Below, one piece after another: positions 18,801 through 26,213 of a DNA stretch of 64,000 nucleotides. This stretch comes from PNNG01 sp046291695 (GTDB lineage: Bacteria; Bacteroidota; Bacteroidia; UBA7662). The translations under genes and the position numbers were made by a program. The stretch is taken from assembly GCA_046291695.1 (NCBI GenBank), contig JBKBSO010000004.1, positions 140,981-204,980 of the forward strand. Reading direction: 5' to 3'. The notes beneath the pieces were generated by a model that searched no databases, was not told the origin of the DNA, and saw only the letters and a list, made by a program, of their open reading frames with translations. How positions within the stretch are numbered: the stretch's first letter is position 1; every line of letters begins with the position of its first letter.

Positions 18801-20497
18801 CTTTTAGCATATTTACCCGCGACACAAATGGCGAACTCTACGACATTCTAGCCGAGCAAGACATCGTCTCCATTTTGCATGTGCCCGTGATCCTCGAAGG
18901 TGTATTGATGGGCTACATTGGCTTCGACGATTGCCACAAAGAGCGGATTTGGACCGAGGAAGAAGAGATGTTCCTCAAAACACTGGCCTCGAATTTGGGC
19001 ATGGCCATGCAGCGGAAACAGCAATTAGATGCACTTCGCGAGGCCTACGAAAAGCGGAACATCATCCTCGAAAGTATTGACGATGGCTTCTTCACACTTA
19101 CCCCCAGCTTTGAAGTAACTTACTGGAACAATAAAGCTGAACAATTACTGCATACCCCCAAAGAAAGGGTGCTCGGTAAAGTGCTATGGGAGGTGTTCGA
19201 CCCCAGCAGAACACAGTCGTTCCACAAATATACCGAAGCGTTAAACTCCTCCGAAGCGGTTCATTTTGAAGATTATTATGAGCCTATCGACAGCTGGTTC
19301 GAAGTAAGTGCCTACCCTTCGAGCGAAGGTTTATCGGTTTATTTTAAAGACGTAACAGCACAAGTCAAGCAAGCCATTGCCATTAAAACCACCAACGAAC
19401 GTTTCGAAAAAGTGGTGGCTGCCACACGCGATGGCATCTGGGACTGGGATATTGTTAAAAATGAAGTGTACACCAGCGAAGTGTACCGTTCGTTATTTGG
19501 CTATCCATTAGACGAGCCATTCGACTATGCCGTTTGGCTGAGCCGTATTCACCCCGACGATCGCCAAAATACGGAAGCGAAAGTGCAAGAAGTTTTAGTA
19601 CCTGGCAGCCAGGTTTTGAACTTTGTAAATGAGTATCGCTTCTTAAAGGCCAATGGCGAATATGCCTATCTGATTGACCGGGGCATGGTGGTACAAAACG
19701 AAAATGGCGAACCTATCCGATTGATTGGCGCCTTGTCGGACATCAGCGAGCAAAAGCAATACGAGGCATCACTACGCGAATTGAACAAAAATCTGGAAGA
19801 GCGTGCCAAAGAATTGGCCATTTCAAATGCAGAGCTCGAACAATTTGCCTTTGTAGCCTCACACGACCTGCAAGAACCCTTGCGGATGATTACCAGCTTC
19901 CTCAGCCAATTGGAAAAAAAATACAGTCACATTCTCGATGAAAAAGGCTTGCGTTACATCCACTTTGCGGTAGATGGTGGCCGCAAAATGCGTCAAATCA
20001 TCCTCGATTTGTTGGAGTTTTCGCGGGTTGGGCGGTTTGAAGAAGATCAGGAAAGCATCGTGCTAAGCGAGGTCGTTTCGGAAGTGCTTAGTCTCAACCG
20101 ACGATTGCTCGAAGAAACCGAGGCAAAAGTAGAAGTGCAAGCGCTTCCTGTGGTCAAGCAGTACCGCTATCCGGTGCAACAAATCATCCAAAATTTATTG
20201 AACAATGCGGTAAAATACCGGCATCCTGAACGCAAACCCGAAATCACCATGGGCAGCATCGATGGTGGTGATCATTACGAAATTTTTGTGCGGGATAACG
20301 GGCAAGGTATTCATCCTGATTATTTCGACAAAATTTTCATCATTTTTCAGCGGCTCCATCATGGGGAAGCCTACACGGGAACGGGCATGGGCTTGGCCAT
20401 AGTGAAAAAGATCGTTGATCATTTGGGTGAGCAAGTAAGGGTAGAATCAACACCGGGTGAGGGCAGCTGTTTTTACTTCACGCTCCGAAAAACATGA
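12848..20497 (+). CDS. Giant cytoplasmic histidine kinase with about 13 PAS and 4 GAF domains
   Basis: The 2549-residue protein is a chain of sensor modules. PAS-like units lie at about 5-118, 132-252, 258-371, 375-488, 502-615, 623-741, 752-876 and 882-1001; GAF at 1010-1160; PAS at 1175-1293 and 1300-1421; GAF at 1428-1581; PAS at 1591-1705; GAF at 1711-1878 and 1891-2055; PAS at 2065-2175 and 2183-2305. The kinase core follows: a HisKA domain with His2339 in ASHDLQEPLRM, then an ATPase domain with NLLNNAVKYR and DNGQGI. No membrane helix or signal peptide is visible, so it senses intracellular cues. One PAS (about 1300-1421) is LOV-like but lacks the photoactive cysteine. Two GAF domains share GYIGFDDC/GFIGFDDC and look duplicated. 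It overlaps the next kinase gene by 4 bp and heads a signalling operon. Boundaries are by eye. Confidence 0.93.
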   Translation: MCMNAEIKAFLDCIPAPCLMLDEAFGTIIEINTSFANHYDSSEQSIGKSPLLWFSEKFEGLPANWLNQLKDGLVATVDNTACLKFTGRWNDQKKHGKRHTYEIRCSSYAKEVQAYLLMLIDVGPVEAENEHATELLQKAEALARFGNWDLDLTNGKLRWSDGVFRMLGYEPQEFELNQERGAAVIYPDDLERAIEAMQNSLATGAEYRVQKRLIAKDGSIRHVISSADISYDTEGNPIQMYGVFQDISEHISIQSQLIEKKELTDKLIENLTTSFFLVSPEGQLLRWNKHVGDISGYTEEEIKRMNAFDFFPAEEHLLVQEKINEVFQNGSTRVELHMLTKSGQKLNHFFSATRITYQGQWCLMGTAFNQHATKEVLNELNLMLDNTREAFILMDEELKIVTFNLQFEKLYKTYFGISVAKGSSILDYAQPERRHIAAKIYEDVLAGQEHRDEITIPFDGKLIITEIHYTPVRNEKQAIIGAFVATRDITEMRAREAEIEERNQELKRVFEQSIDIICTIDPEGRFVSTSPICEHIWGYTPEELKGRRFIELVHPEDVDKTSKEAESILDGALVINFNNRYIHKQGRVVYMSWSARFDQEQQLLYCIARDSSVQKEANEQLAATEARYKLLFDVSPICKWIYDINSLEILDVNAAVLKQFGYSRDEILQMTIRELRPAEEIPVMLEANHNLKENAEHIQKGIYKYCNKSGDTFLMDIHGNTMYFQGRNAVLVESQDVTLRQQALSALRRSEARYRGLNESQTNYVIRTDLAGCYTYVNRKFEEDFGWLHPNEDILGLSCTSSIMPYELERVTETVHACIARPGEVIKIEIDKPRKDGGIITSLWDFMAITDADNNALELQCVGIDISERIQIEKALRSANERFEYATEAVSEAVWDWNLKDDSLYLGKSFDRLFGYELNERIMPVNFWSDLIHKEDREAVLKSLDDLLAGTGNQWEGQYRYLRADGSFAYVQDRGLVLRNDSGKAYRMVGALQDITSTIETEQQANMEKALLENSMRTDADFKDVISQYLQSLETLIPGMLASIQWLKNDCIYHLAAPNLPKGLTETIEGITIGPQAGSCGTAAYHKKTVIVCDIARDELWKDFKQLANTHGMKACWSHPIFNSKGQVIAVFDNYFRETRSPQTHETQKIERAVRMLSLVLGKYKIDQEILHTNERFEYVNKATNDVIFEWNILKDEAYLAPSFKRIFKHYFGETDLNWQSFQALIHHDDVTEIIEDLEKSLADPHCTHWSKQYRIRKANGEFVWTEEDAYILRNEQGVAEKMIGVIRDIHLRKEEDLQLRLLEMVVTKSSDAVLISDGGDEQVISRVLYANKAFLKLTGFKRNEVIGAALPLLKGPKTDSEAYREFQAAIQAKKPALVDAISYRKNGEEFWLQVSATPIFDEAGQLTHWVSIERDITEEKIGELKTALLATISAAFSNEADQGIAIQSTLDAVQKFATALLVELWLPDNQHTQIHLHTQIIHQGTAAFDPKNPNHSFQKGKGLPGICWEKRNLIFWPNLQIEPAFIRQVLAKSMDLVSAYGIPLITNNEFIGVLLIAVDREENSLRLYKKLFEEIGRHFAIELKRKQLERDLKQIFDTSPDLICLANFEGYFTKVNPAVMQVLGYTEAELLSNPFNYFIHPDDLVNTNAEMKHLYGGGLTYAFENRYRHKNGHYIWLSWSSTPYPNEQFIIAIAKDVTLKKQAEASLVYQKQLIDALARFNELLLDQEKFESQATNCLRLAGEACGADRVYFFENQSDVLTKAIFSSQRFEWSAPGIEPHINDPDLQYKSFESFGPELQPVLQGQSVQELTNSLADEAFRELNKAHQTQSYLVSPVMIDGICAGFIGFDDCKSARRWSDEDVKFQMGMASGFAAALQNNTNYHSAKYKTKLLETNTRIVEKLLSSDDWKLALNESLAIMGTAVAVDRAYYLETFKAAGADALYVRLTMEWTNGLVTEELSNEKYQAIRLDDFPEVRDPLLRGEPFSIFTRDTNGELYDILAEQDIVSILHVPVILEGVLMGYIGFDDCHKERIWTEEEEMFLKTLASNLGMAMQRKQQLDALREAYEKRNIILESIDDGFFTLTPSFEVTYWNNKAEQLLHTPKERVLGKVLWEVFDPSRTQSFHKYTEALNSSEAVHFEDYYEPIDSWFEVSAYPSSEGLSVYFKDVTAQVKQAIAIKTTNERFEKVVAATRDGIWDWDIVKNEVYTSEVYRSLFGYPLDEPFDYAVWLSRIHPDDRQNTEAKVQEVLVPGSQVLNFVNEYRFLKANGEYAYLIDRGMVVQNENGEPIRLIGALSDISEQKQYEASLRELNKNLEERAKELAISNAELEQFAFVASHDLQEPLRMITSFLSQLEKKYSHILDEKGLRYIHFAVDGGRKMRQIILDLLEFSRVGRFEEDQESIVLSEVVSEVLSLNRRLLEETEAKVEVQALPVVKQYRYPVQQIIQNLLNNAVKYRHPERKPEITMGSIDGGDHYEIFVRDNGQGIHPDYFDKIFIIFQRLHHGEAYTGTGMGLAIVKKIVDHLGEQVRVESTPGEGSCFYFTLRKT

Positions 20498-21870
20498 AAA
20501 AACTTTGGCAAGCATATCGCAATAGCATTTTGAAGGCCTGTTCAGGAACTGAGCAGCAAAACGATGGCACCCTCAGTTATTGGCAAAACTTACTATTTGC
20601 CAATACCATGATTTTTATCTTGCCCTTCAGCATCATTGCCATGTTGCCGGCCTTTTACCTCAACTTAACCGTCGATATAACCACCATCCTCTTCACCGAC
20701 CTCAGTGCCATCGGCTTTTTGTTGGTGTTATCGTTTGGGAAGGGCATTGATGTTAAGAAGCGAAAACTAACTTTTACCATCTTATCGTTTGTATTTGCCT
20801 GGTTTTTATTGCTGATGATCGACAATCCGGCGCCAGGTTCAATCTACCTGTTTGCGGCAACCATTTTTGCCATGCTCATGTACGAAGTGCGTTATGCTTA
20901 TTATTGGTGTCACATTACTGTGCTGATTTATCTGCTCACGGCGCTGCTGCCCTCATTGTCGATTAATGGCATTCGCACTTATGAAGAAATGCAAATTATC
21001 GAATGGGTAGCTGTTGTAAGCAATGTGGTATTTCTGAGCTATTTGTCGGCAGGCCTACTCCCCCGACTACTTTCCGGCATTCAACAGTATATCGTGCGTC
21101 AGAATGAACTACAGCAGGAACTGCAATTGCGGGAAGCCGACTTGCGGGAAGCCTCAGAAAAGTTGCAATTCAAAAATCAGGAACTTCAAGACTTTGTGTA
21201 CATTGCCTCACACGATTTACAAGAGCCCTTGCGCATGGTGAGCAGCTTTATGGGCTTGCTCGAAAAAAAGCACAAAGCCGAGTTGCCCGAAAAAGCACAC
21301 GCTTACATTCATTTTGCGGTAGATGGCGCTAATCGCATGCGCAAGATGCTGAACGATTTACTTCAATATTCCAGGGCCGGAAATATGGCTGAGGAAAAAA
21401 GCTGGATCAAGCTCGATTTGGAAATGGCGCATTTTCGACAACTATTTGCAAGCGACCAAAAACATGAACTAAGCTGGGATCCACTCCCTGTAATTTATGG
21501 TCCGAAAACGCCCATTTTGCAACTTTTCCAGAACCTCATTTCGAATGGCTTCAAATATGGTCCCGAAACTGGTGTCAAAAAAGTACACATAGGCTTCGAG
21601 CAAAACGGCCATCTGCAATTCACCATCAGCGACAATGGCATCGGCATTGCAGCTGAAGACCAGGAAGCTATATTTCAGCTATTTAAACGCGTTCCTACGC
21701 TACAAAACGTGGCTGGCTCTGGCATTGGTTTGGCCATTTGCAAAAAAATAGTTGGGCAATTAGATGGAAGTCTCCATTTAAGTTCGGAAATTGGTAAAGG
21801 AAGCAGCTTTTGCGTCCGCCTGCCTAAACAAACACCTCATCATGACCCCCATTCGAATTTTGTTGGTTGA
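20494..21870 (+). CDS. Membrane histidine kinase with N-terminal multi-helix domain
   Basis: The 458-residue kinase has about six hydrophobic helices (about residues 28-195), a coiled-coil linker rich in Gln/Glu/Leu, a HisKA domain with His240 in ASHDLQEPLRM and a HATPase domain (NLISNGFKYG, DNGIGI, GSGIGLAIC). Its kinase core closely resembles that of the giant kinase just upstream, including the stretch after the histidine (HFAVDG), so the two cores are probably duplicates. The membrane part is short-looped, suggesting sensing within or near the bilayer. It starts inside the last codons of the previous gene and its end overlaps the response regulator gene by 29 bp, so the three are translationally coupled. 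Confidence 0.92.
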   Translation: MKKLWQAYRNSILKACSGTEQQNDGTLSYWQNLLFANTMIFILPFSIIAMLPAFYLNLTVDITTILFTDLSAIGFLLVLSFGKGIDVKKRKLTFTILSFVFAWFLLLMIDNPAPGSIYLFAATIFAMLMYEVRYAYYWCHITVLIYLLTALLPSLSINGIRTYEEMQIIEWVAVVSNVVFLSYLSAGLLPRLLSGIQQYIVRQNELQQELQLREADLREASEKLQFKNQELQDFVYIASHDLQEPLRMVSSFMGLLEKKHKAELPEKAHAYIHFAVDGANRMRKMLNDLLQYSRAGNMAEEKSWIKLDLEMAHFRQLFASDQKHELSWDPLPVIYGPKTPILQLFQNLISNGFKYGPETGVKKVHIGFEQNGHLQFTISDNGIGIAAEDQEAIFQLFKRVPTLQNVAGSGIGLAICKKIVGQLDGSLHLSSEIGKGSSFCVRLPKQTPHHDPHSNFVG

Positions 21871-22270
21871 AGACAACGAAGGCGACATCCTGCTTACCAC
21901 AGAAGCACTTGAAGAAGCCAAAATACTTAATGAAGTAACGGTGGTGCGCGACGGTGAACTCGCGATTGAACTGCTTCAAAACGCCCTTCTAAAACCTGCA
22001 ACCCTGCCCGATTTAATACTGCTCGACGTGAATTTGCCCAAAAAAAATGGGCATGAAGTGCTCATGTCGATCAAGAACAACCCCAAGCTTTGTCATATTC
22101 CGGTAATCATGCTCACCACCTCATCTTCACCGGCCGACATCAAAGCCGCTTATGAAGAACACGTAAATTGCTACATCGTAAAGCCTGTAGAGGCTGAATC
22201 CTTCATCAAAATGACGGCGAGCATTGAAGAATTCTGGTTCAGCATTGTAAAACTTCCCGGCAAAAATTGA
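21842..22270 (+). CDS. Single-domain response regulator (Rcp1-like CheY)
   Basis: The 142-residue protein consists of one receiver domain with acidic residues ED at 10-11, phospho-acceptor Asp62 (LILLDVNLP), the T/S switch (MLTTS) and the conserved Lys in YIVKPV. The segment RILLVEDNEGDILLT is typical of the Rcp1-like regulators that pair with phytochrome-type or PAS-rich kinases. The start at 21842 is chosen because an upstream in-frame start would add a non-conserved leader inside the kinase gene. With no output domain it should relay phosphate or act through protein contacts. It follows the kinase at 20494 and overlaps the next gene by 4 bp (TTGA). Confidence 0.92.
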   Translation: MTPIRILLVEDNEGDILLTTEALEEAKILNEVTVVRDGELAIELLQNALLKPATLPDLILLDVNLPKKNGHEVLMSIKNNPKLCHIPVIMLTTSSSPADIKAAYEEHVNCYIVKPVEAESFIKMTASIEEFWFSIVKLPGKN

Positions 22271-23268
22271 AAAAGGACAATCGGACATATCGACTCTTGG
22301 TCATCGAAGACAATCCAGGCGATTATGTGCTGATTGAAGATTACCTCGATGAATACATCCTCCAATGCGAGTTAACGCATTGTACCACCTTTCGGGATGC
22401 TAAAGCCTTTTTACAAGCCAAAACAACAGCCATCGATTTAATTCTGCTCGACCTGAGTTTACCCGACCTGGGCGGTGAAATGTTGATAGAAAAGATGCTG
22501 CAACTAACCCAGGAAATTCCCATTGTAGCCCTTACCGGCTTCACCGACATGGAATTTAGCATCCGCTCACTTTCGATGGGTGTTTCAGATTATTTGCTGA
22601 AGGATGAGTTGACGGCAACCATACTCTATAAGAGCATTGTATACAACATCGAAAGGGCCAAGAACTTAAGAAGTCTACGCGCATCGGAACAACGTTACAG
22701 CGATTTGTTCCACTTGAGCCCGTTACCCATGTACGTCTTCGATTTTGAAACCCGCCAGTTTTTAGATGTCAATAATGCCACACTGGAAGCCTATGGTTAT
22801 TCTGAACAAGAATTCATGCAGCTCAGCCTGAAAGACATCAGACCTGAAGACGATGCTGAAGTGCTCGAGCAAATGTTGGTAGCCAGCGATGTTACTTTTC
22901 ATCACGACTTCCCGGAAATCAGACATAAGCGCATCGATGGCAGTACTTTTTACGTGAAAGTAAAGGCTAAAAACATACGTTTCGAGAACCGCGATGCCCG
23001 TCTGGTACTGGCCATTGATGTTACCGAGGAGCGCGACTACATTCGAACCATTGAGACTCAAAACGAAAATCTTCGATCGATTGCCTGGATGCAGTCGCAT
23101 GTGGTACGTGCGCCCCTGGCCCGCTTGATGTCGTTGGCCAGTTTGGCCCAGCAAGATCCTGATGGAAGCGCCGAATACTTGCCCCTACTACTCGATTCGG
23201 CGAATGAGCTGGATGCCGTGATCCATCAGGTAGTCGAAAAAACCGGAACGCTAAAGCAAAAGGAATAA
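22267..23268 (+). CDS. REC-PAS protein with a histidine-box helical domain but no ATPase domain
   Basis: The 333-residue protein starts with TTG at 22267, which overlaps the stop of the previous gene (TTGA); no ATG lies near the N-terminus, so the rare start is required. It has a receiver domain (Asp62 in LILLDLSLP), a PAS domain (about 140-255; RYSDLFHLSPLPMYVFD...), and a C-terminal helical segment with MQSHVVRAPLARLM, which looks like a HisKA/DHp dimerisation helix with candidate phospho-histidine His278. The frame then ends after about 55 more residues and the next gene starts, so there is no catalytic ATP-binding domain. It may be a phosphotransfer hub for the two kinases upstream, or a kinase that lost its engine. 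Domain reading is firm; the role is inferred. Confidence 0.85.
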   Translation: MKKDNRTYRLLVIEDNPGDYVLIEDYLDEYILQCELTHCTTFRDAKAFLQAKTTAIDLILLDLSLPDLGGEMLIEKMLQLTQEIPIVALTGFTDMEFSIRSLSMGVSDYLLKDELTATILYKSIVYNIERAKNLRSLRASEQRYSDLFHLSPLPMYVFDFETRQFLDVNNATLEAYGYSEQEFMQLSLKDIRPEDDAEVLEQMLVASDVTFHHDFPEIRHKRIDGSTFYVKVKAKNIRFENRDARLVLAIDVTEERDYIRTIETQNENLRSIAWMQSHVVRAPLARLMSLASLAQQDPDGSAEYLPLLLDSANELDAVIHQVVEKTGTLKQKE

Positions 23269-23281
23269 AACACACAAACCC

Positions 23282-24712
23282 ATGCAAAAAACCCTGCTCA
23301 GCCTCTTCTTGCTGTTCATTGTCAGCCTCGCCCAAGCCCAAACTGCCACCCTCAGCGGATCTATTAAAAACGCACCAACTGATACGCTGCTCATCGAAGT
23401 ATCGAACCAAGCAGGTACCGATTACATCACCACACGGGTGCCTTTAGATGCCCATGGCTGCTTTGTGGCCAGCTTCGAACCCGCTCCCATGCATCGACCC
23501 ATGCAGTTGCATATAGACAACGAGGTCACTCCCTTTTTTATGGAAACAGGCGACAGCATGCACGTAACCCTCGACTACGAGCTATTTGACGAAAGTGTTC
23601 GCTATTCGGGTAAAAATGCAGCTTACAGCAATTACAAAGCCGCATTTTATTTACAATTCAACGATACCGGCAATCCGGCCTTGAATGCACAATCATTTTA
23701 CCAATTTGCCATTCGAAAACTCGACCCATTGCCCTATTTGGCTGTGATGGACAGTTTTGAAGCTGCCCAACTGCGCTTTTTAGAATATTGGAAAGCCGAT
23801 TTGGCAGAGAAATATTACCAATATGAGCGCGACGGTTTACAATATACCGTAGCAAACCAAAAATACATGTATCCTGGTTTGCGTGGATTTTTCGCGCAGC
23901 AGCTACCCGATTTGACTGTTCCTGAAATACCCGCTGGTTTTTACGATTTTTATCAGAAATTAAAGTGGAATCAGGATTGGCTGATTGGCAAACATGAATA
24001 CGAAAACTCAGCCAGCAGTTATGCCTATCAAGTACTCAAGCAACAAAAACTCCTCGAAGGCAAGATGACGCCGGCATTGGTCTTAGCACAGACGAAGGTC
24101 ATCGACAGCATCAGCAGCGGTGCTAGCAGCGGGTATTTGATGGCGGGATTATTAGAATCGTATTACAAGCGCAATGATGGTGAGCGAACAGCTTTAGCCT
24201 ATGACTACTTTATGGCCTCCGATGCATCTGCCGAACTCAAAAAACACATCAACGACTTAAAGGCACATGCCGATTTGTTGAAGCCGGGCGTAGCTGCACC
24301 TGCTTTCAGCTTGCAAAACCTCGAAGGCAAACAAGTGCAGCTGTCGGACTTTAAAGGCAAAGTGGTATTCATCGACTTTTGGGCCAGTTGGTGTGTGCCT
24401 TGCATCGCCGAGTTTAAGCATGTGCCCCAGCTCAAAGCCGCGCTAAACAGCAAGGAAATCGTATTTTTATATGTATCGCTCGATGAGCAGATCGATATGT
24501 GGCAAAAAAGTGCGACCAAACACTTGCCCGAAGAGCAGCATTTATGGGCGCCCGGGGCCTTTACCGGCGAATTAGGGCTGCGGTACCAAATCACTGGTGT
24601 ACCCCGCTATGTGGTAGTTGACCGGGCAGGTCTAATCCACGACCTGAACCCGCCCCGCCCCAGTTCGGGGGAGCGGCTGATCACCTACCTCAACCAACTT
24701 TTATCTCCCTGA
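23282..24712 (+). CDS. TlpA-like periplasmic thiol-disulfide protein with N-terminal DUF4369-like domain
   Basis: The 476-residue protein starts with a signal peptide (MQKTLLSLFLLFIVSLAQAQ). A beta-rich N-terminal domain (about 22-125; TATLSGSIKNAP...LIEVSN) resembles DUF4369, a helical middle region follows, and the C-terminal domain (about 340-476) is a thioredoxin fold with the active site W370-C-V-P-C374 and a cis-Pro loop (GVPRYVVVD). This is the common Bacteroidota TlpA/AhpC-TSA layout, thought to reduce or isomerise disulfides in the periplasm. It lies 13 bp after the signalling operon on the same strand and may be read through. Its substrate is unknown. Confidence 0.88.
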   Translation: MQKTLLSLFLLFIVSLAQAQTATLSGSIKNAPTDTLLIEVSNQAGTDYITTRVPLDAHGCFVASFEPAPMHRPMQLHIDNEVTPFFMETGDSMHVTLDYELFDESVRYSGKNAAYSNYKAAFYLQFNDTGNPALNAQSFYQFAIRKLDPLPYLAVMDSFEAAQLRFLEYWKADLAEKYYQYERDGLQYTVANQKYMYPGLRGFFAQQLPDLTVPEIPAGFYDFYQKLKWNQDWLIGKHEYENSASSYAYQVLKQQKLLEGKMTPALVLAQTKVIDSISSGASSGYLMAGLLESYYKRNDGERTALAYDYFMASDASAELKKHINDLKAHADLLKPGVAAPAFSLQNLEGKQVQLSDFKGKVVFIDFWASWCVPCIAEFKHVPQLKAALNSKEIVFLYVSLDEQIDMWQKSATKHLPEEQHLWAPGAFTGELGLRYQITGVPRYVVVDRAGLIHDLNPPRPSSGERLITYLNQLLSP

Positions 24713-24720
24713 AACCGGCT

Positions 24721-25434
24721 TTAACGCAACTTCAATAGCAATACGCTTTGTTCAAAATTGCCGGGTAACGCCATGTACTTCAACTCAAAATACTGGGTGA
24801 TGTCGTATGGCAACGAATTGATTATATGCCGAACCGTTTCAACATCGGCTTCCGTTGAAATGCATATCCGTCCACCAGGCTTCAGCAACTTTACACTTTG
24901 TTCAAGTAACTTGGGATGCGCTATTAACTCGGCACTTACATAAAACATGCTCAACAAATCGACCTTTACAGTAGTTTGAACTGTAAGAATATCGGCATGC
25001 ATCAAAGCTGGCGAATTACTAAAACCAAAGCCATCGCACAACGAGATGTTTACACCTAAACGTTTGAAAAGGGCTTGAGCTTGGCGGATTTTTGCAGCGA
25101 TATTCTCAATTCCAAGCACTTTTATGCCTTGAAGGGCTAAAAAAACTGCGCCATAACCAAAACCCGACCCAATGTCGATGGCAGTTTCAATAGCACCGAA
25201 CTCTTTGACTACGGCTTCCCAAACTTTTGCAATGGACTGCATCCTTGCCAAAGGCTTTAATTGCTCCAAATCATGTGTGTTTTGCGAAAGGATAAATTCA
25301 TCCTGAACCTCCATGGCATGCCATAAGTCATGTACTGTTCGAATACCTACGCTTCCCACAGCATCCTCAACTAATACCGGTTGTTGTTTGGTGTTGTACA
25401 AAATACTTCGGCTTTTTGCGTGGTGAAGATACAT
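24721..25434 (-). CDS. SAM-dependent methyltransferase
   Basis: The 237-residue protein contains a Rossmann-type methyltransferase motif I (AIDIGSGFGYGAVFLA, about residues 85-100) and the acidic residue of motif II (VLGIEN). The post-motif region GGRICIST fits a class I fold. The N-terminal 80 residues are not recognised. It faces the TlpA-like gene tail to tail with 8 bp between them, and an AT-rich spacer lies upstream. Composition appears more AT-rich than the operons on either side, which hints at acquisition by transfer, but this was not computed. Methyl acceptor unknown; small-molecule, protein or nucleic acid targets are all possible. Confidence 0.8.
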   Translation of the reverse strand: MYLHHAKSRSILYNTKQQPVLVEDAVGSVGIRTVHDLWHAMEVQDEFILSQNTHDLEQLKPLARMQSIAKVWEAVVKEFGAIETAIDIGSGFGYGAVFLALQGIKVLGIENIAAKIRQAQALFKRLGVNISLCDGFGFSNSPALMHADILTVQTTVKVDLLSMFYVSAELIAHPKLLEQSVKLLKPGGRICISTEADVETVRHIINSLPYDITQYFELKYMALPGNFEQSVLLLKLR

Positions 25435-25683
25435 AAAGCATCAAGGCAAGACCAAATTTTGTGCAAAGCCTCTACCGTTTTGTGGATTTTGGATACTTCG
25501 TTTTAATGAATATCACCGCAATGAAGTCATAAATACCTAATTTCCTTTGACAATTGGGTAGTTGCAGTTCAGCACCTTTCATTTGATGCATCAAACTCTT
25601 AGCAGCACAAATTTCCGTCTTTCCTTGATTGAGCCAGATCGTATACATGCTTCCTTTAGAATTGTTCGTTTTTTTTAACGAAC

Positions 25684-26052
25684 ATGAAGATTGTATATAC
25701 CATTGGCTTACTAATCCTTTCAAATGTCTTCATGACTTTTGCCTGGTATGGCCATATCAAGTTTCATGAAATGAAAGGATTCCACAATCTCAGCTAGTTG
25801 TCCATCATATTCATAAGTTGGGGGCTTGCCTTATTCGAGTATTTTATTCAAGTACCTGCTAACCGAATTGGTTTCCCTGAAAACGGTAATCCATTCTCAT
25901 TCGTCGAGCTCAAGATATTACAGGGAGTCAACACCCTGGTTATTTTCGTTATTTTCAGCACTTTACTTTTTAAAAATGAGGCCTTCCGTTGGAATCACCT
26001 GCTTGGATTTTGTTTCCTGATTCTGGCCATGTATTTCATTTTCAAAAAATAG
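25684..26052 (+). pseudogene. DUF486 (DMT superfamily) membrane protein gene with one in-frame stop
   Basis: Reading from the ATG at 25684 gives 37 residues (starting MKIVYTIGLLILSNVFMTFA), then a TAG at 25795-25797, then the same frame continues for 84 residues to a natural stop at 26050. The two parts together match the DUF486 pattern: an N-terminal helix with FMTFAWYGH and a second part with SWGLALFEYFIQVPANRIG. Four membrane helices are expected. A single G-to-A change of TGG (Trp) to TAG would explain the break, since a Trp or similar residue fits here. The gene is therefore a recent pseudogene, a readthrough gene, or a sequence error. The downstream TTG at 25798 could only give a truncated product. 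Confidence 0.8.
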
Positions 26053-26166
26053 CCCCAACACAAATGAATTCGTAGGTCCACCTGAGCCGTAGCGCACTGA
26101 AGCGAGAGCTCCAGCAGTCGGGTCGAAGCGTCGGACAGCCCCCCGCGAGTCAGCGAGTACTCCCTC

Positions 26167-26197
26167 TTGCCAGAGTCCCACCCATCCCTTATACTTG
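26167..26197 (+). promoter_or_regulatory. Candidate promoter of sbtA
   Basis: TTG at 26167-26169 and TATACTTG at 26190-26197 are separated by 20 bp, close to the Bacteroidota sigma-factor pattern (TTG, 19-20 bp, TAnnTTTG; one mismatch). The start codon of sbtA follows 16 bp later. Confidence 0.45.
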
Positions 26198-26213
26198 TAT
26201 CAGAATTCGTCAC

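Noticed and set aside
25472..25723. Minus-strand frame of 83 codons upstream of the methyltransferase
   Set aside because: It overlaps the start of the DUF486 gene, whose family match is clear, and its translation shows no known pattern.
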